This document shows, piece by piece, positions 63,984-64,000 of a stretch of DNA of 64,000 nt. Positions within the stretch are counted from its first letter, which is position 1. Every line of letters starts with the position of its first letter. Both the position numbers and the translations under genes were made by a program. Below the pieces are notes generated by a model, which saw only the letters and a program-made list of their open reading frames with translations, did no database searches and had not been told where the DNA came from. The DNA comes from Rhizobium subbaraonis (GTDB lineage Bacteria; Pseudomonadota; Alphaproteobacteria; Rhizobiales; Rhizobiaceae), in the NCBI RefSeq assembly GCF_900220975.1, contig NZ_OBQD01000008.1, positions 62,001 to 126,000 of the forward strand, in the 5' to 3' direction.

Positions 63984-64000
63984 ATGTTCGCTCGCAGTCT
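63984..64000 (+). CDS. Start of an unidentified gene cut by the right edge
   Basis: ATG 63984 follows a strong GAAGGAGAT at a good distance. Only MFARS can be read, so no function can be given. Confidence 0.4.

Overview
The window reads as a GC-rich chromosomal segment of an alphaproteobacterium in the Rhizobiales, most likely Rhizobiaceae (Sinorhizobium/Ensifer, Rhizobium, Agrobacterium or Shinella-like). The reasons are the gene neighbourhoods (polA, recF-moeB, efp with epmA/epmB, mgsA-glk-msbA-like-dapB-gpmA, yejABEF, cpa/tad pilus, deoB-add-upp), the protein types (an amino acid:carrier-protein ligase, a receptor ending in DWEEF, a YejA-type binding protein) and CtrA-like TTAA-N7-TTAA boxes between genes. 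I see no rRNA, tRNA, CRISPR array, insertion sequence or prophage. The species cannot be fixed from the sequence alone.

Layout. (1) 1-1274: C-terminal part of polA. (2) 1448-17644: a surface polysaccharide region. It holds a GT4 transferase, a secreted GH5 hydrolase, a Wzy-like polymerase and a GumC/Wzc-like co-polymerase whose kinase half is degenerate. Divergent from these is a cassette of carrier protein, acyl-CoA-dehydrogenase-fold flavoenzyme, amino acid:carrier-protein ligase (a seryl-tRNA-synthetase-like enzyme), DUF1839 protein and GH2-like protein. Convergent to that cassette are a tandem alpha/beta hydrolase, a Wzx-type flippase and a GT2 transferase. (3) 17831-25: recF, a MoeB/ThiF protein, a GNAT acetyltransferase, a D-2-hydroxyacid dehydrogenase, an SH3 protein and a PfkB (adenosine-kinase-like) kinase, then efp divergent from epmA-epmB, which beta-lysylate EF-P. 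(4) 26-32.5 kb: a chemoreceptor, an EI24-family membrane protein, a VOC protein divergent from its probable TetR regulator, nth, a DUF2244 protein and an AraC-Ogt alkyltransferase. (5) 32.5-38.5 kb: a leftward housekeeping run of mepA, mgsA, glk, an MsbA-type exporter, dapB and gpmA. (6) 38.7-48.4 kb: yejABEF peptide importer, GhrA-like reductase, NlpC/P60 hydrolase, MarR regulator and M17 aminopeptidase. (7) 48.5-60.7 kb: a complete Tad/Flp pilus locus (tadD; leftward pilA-cpaABCDEF-tadBC; rightward secretin-N-domain protein and two TadE/G pseudopilins). (8) 60.9-63.8 kb: deoB-add-upp nucleoside salvage, then the start of another gene at the right edge.

The most interesting part is the cassette at 7517-17644. 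The ligase should load glycine or alanine onto the phosphopantetheine of the neighbouring carrier protein. The flavoenzyme lacks the usual acyl-CoA dehydrogenase glutamate, and the tandem hydrolase has one dead box and one cysteine box (G-x-C-x-G), a form used by acyl transferases. With a flippase, polymerase and glycosyltransferases around it, this suggests a pathway that makes a modified aminoacyl thioester and puts it on a surface polysaccharide. The family biochemistry is established; the link to polysaccharide is my inference. CtrA-like boxes lie upstream of the GT4 gene, the chemoreceptor, the carrier-protein operon and the Tad genes, suggesting that surface polysaccharide, chemotaxis and pili share cell-cycle control.
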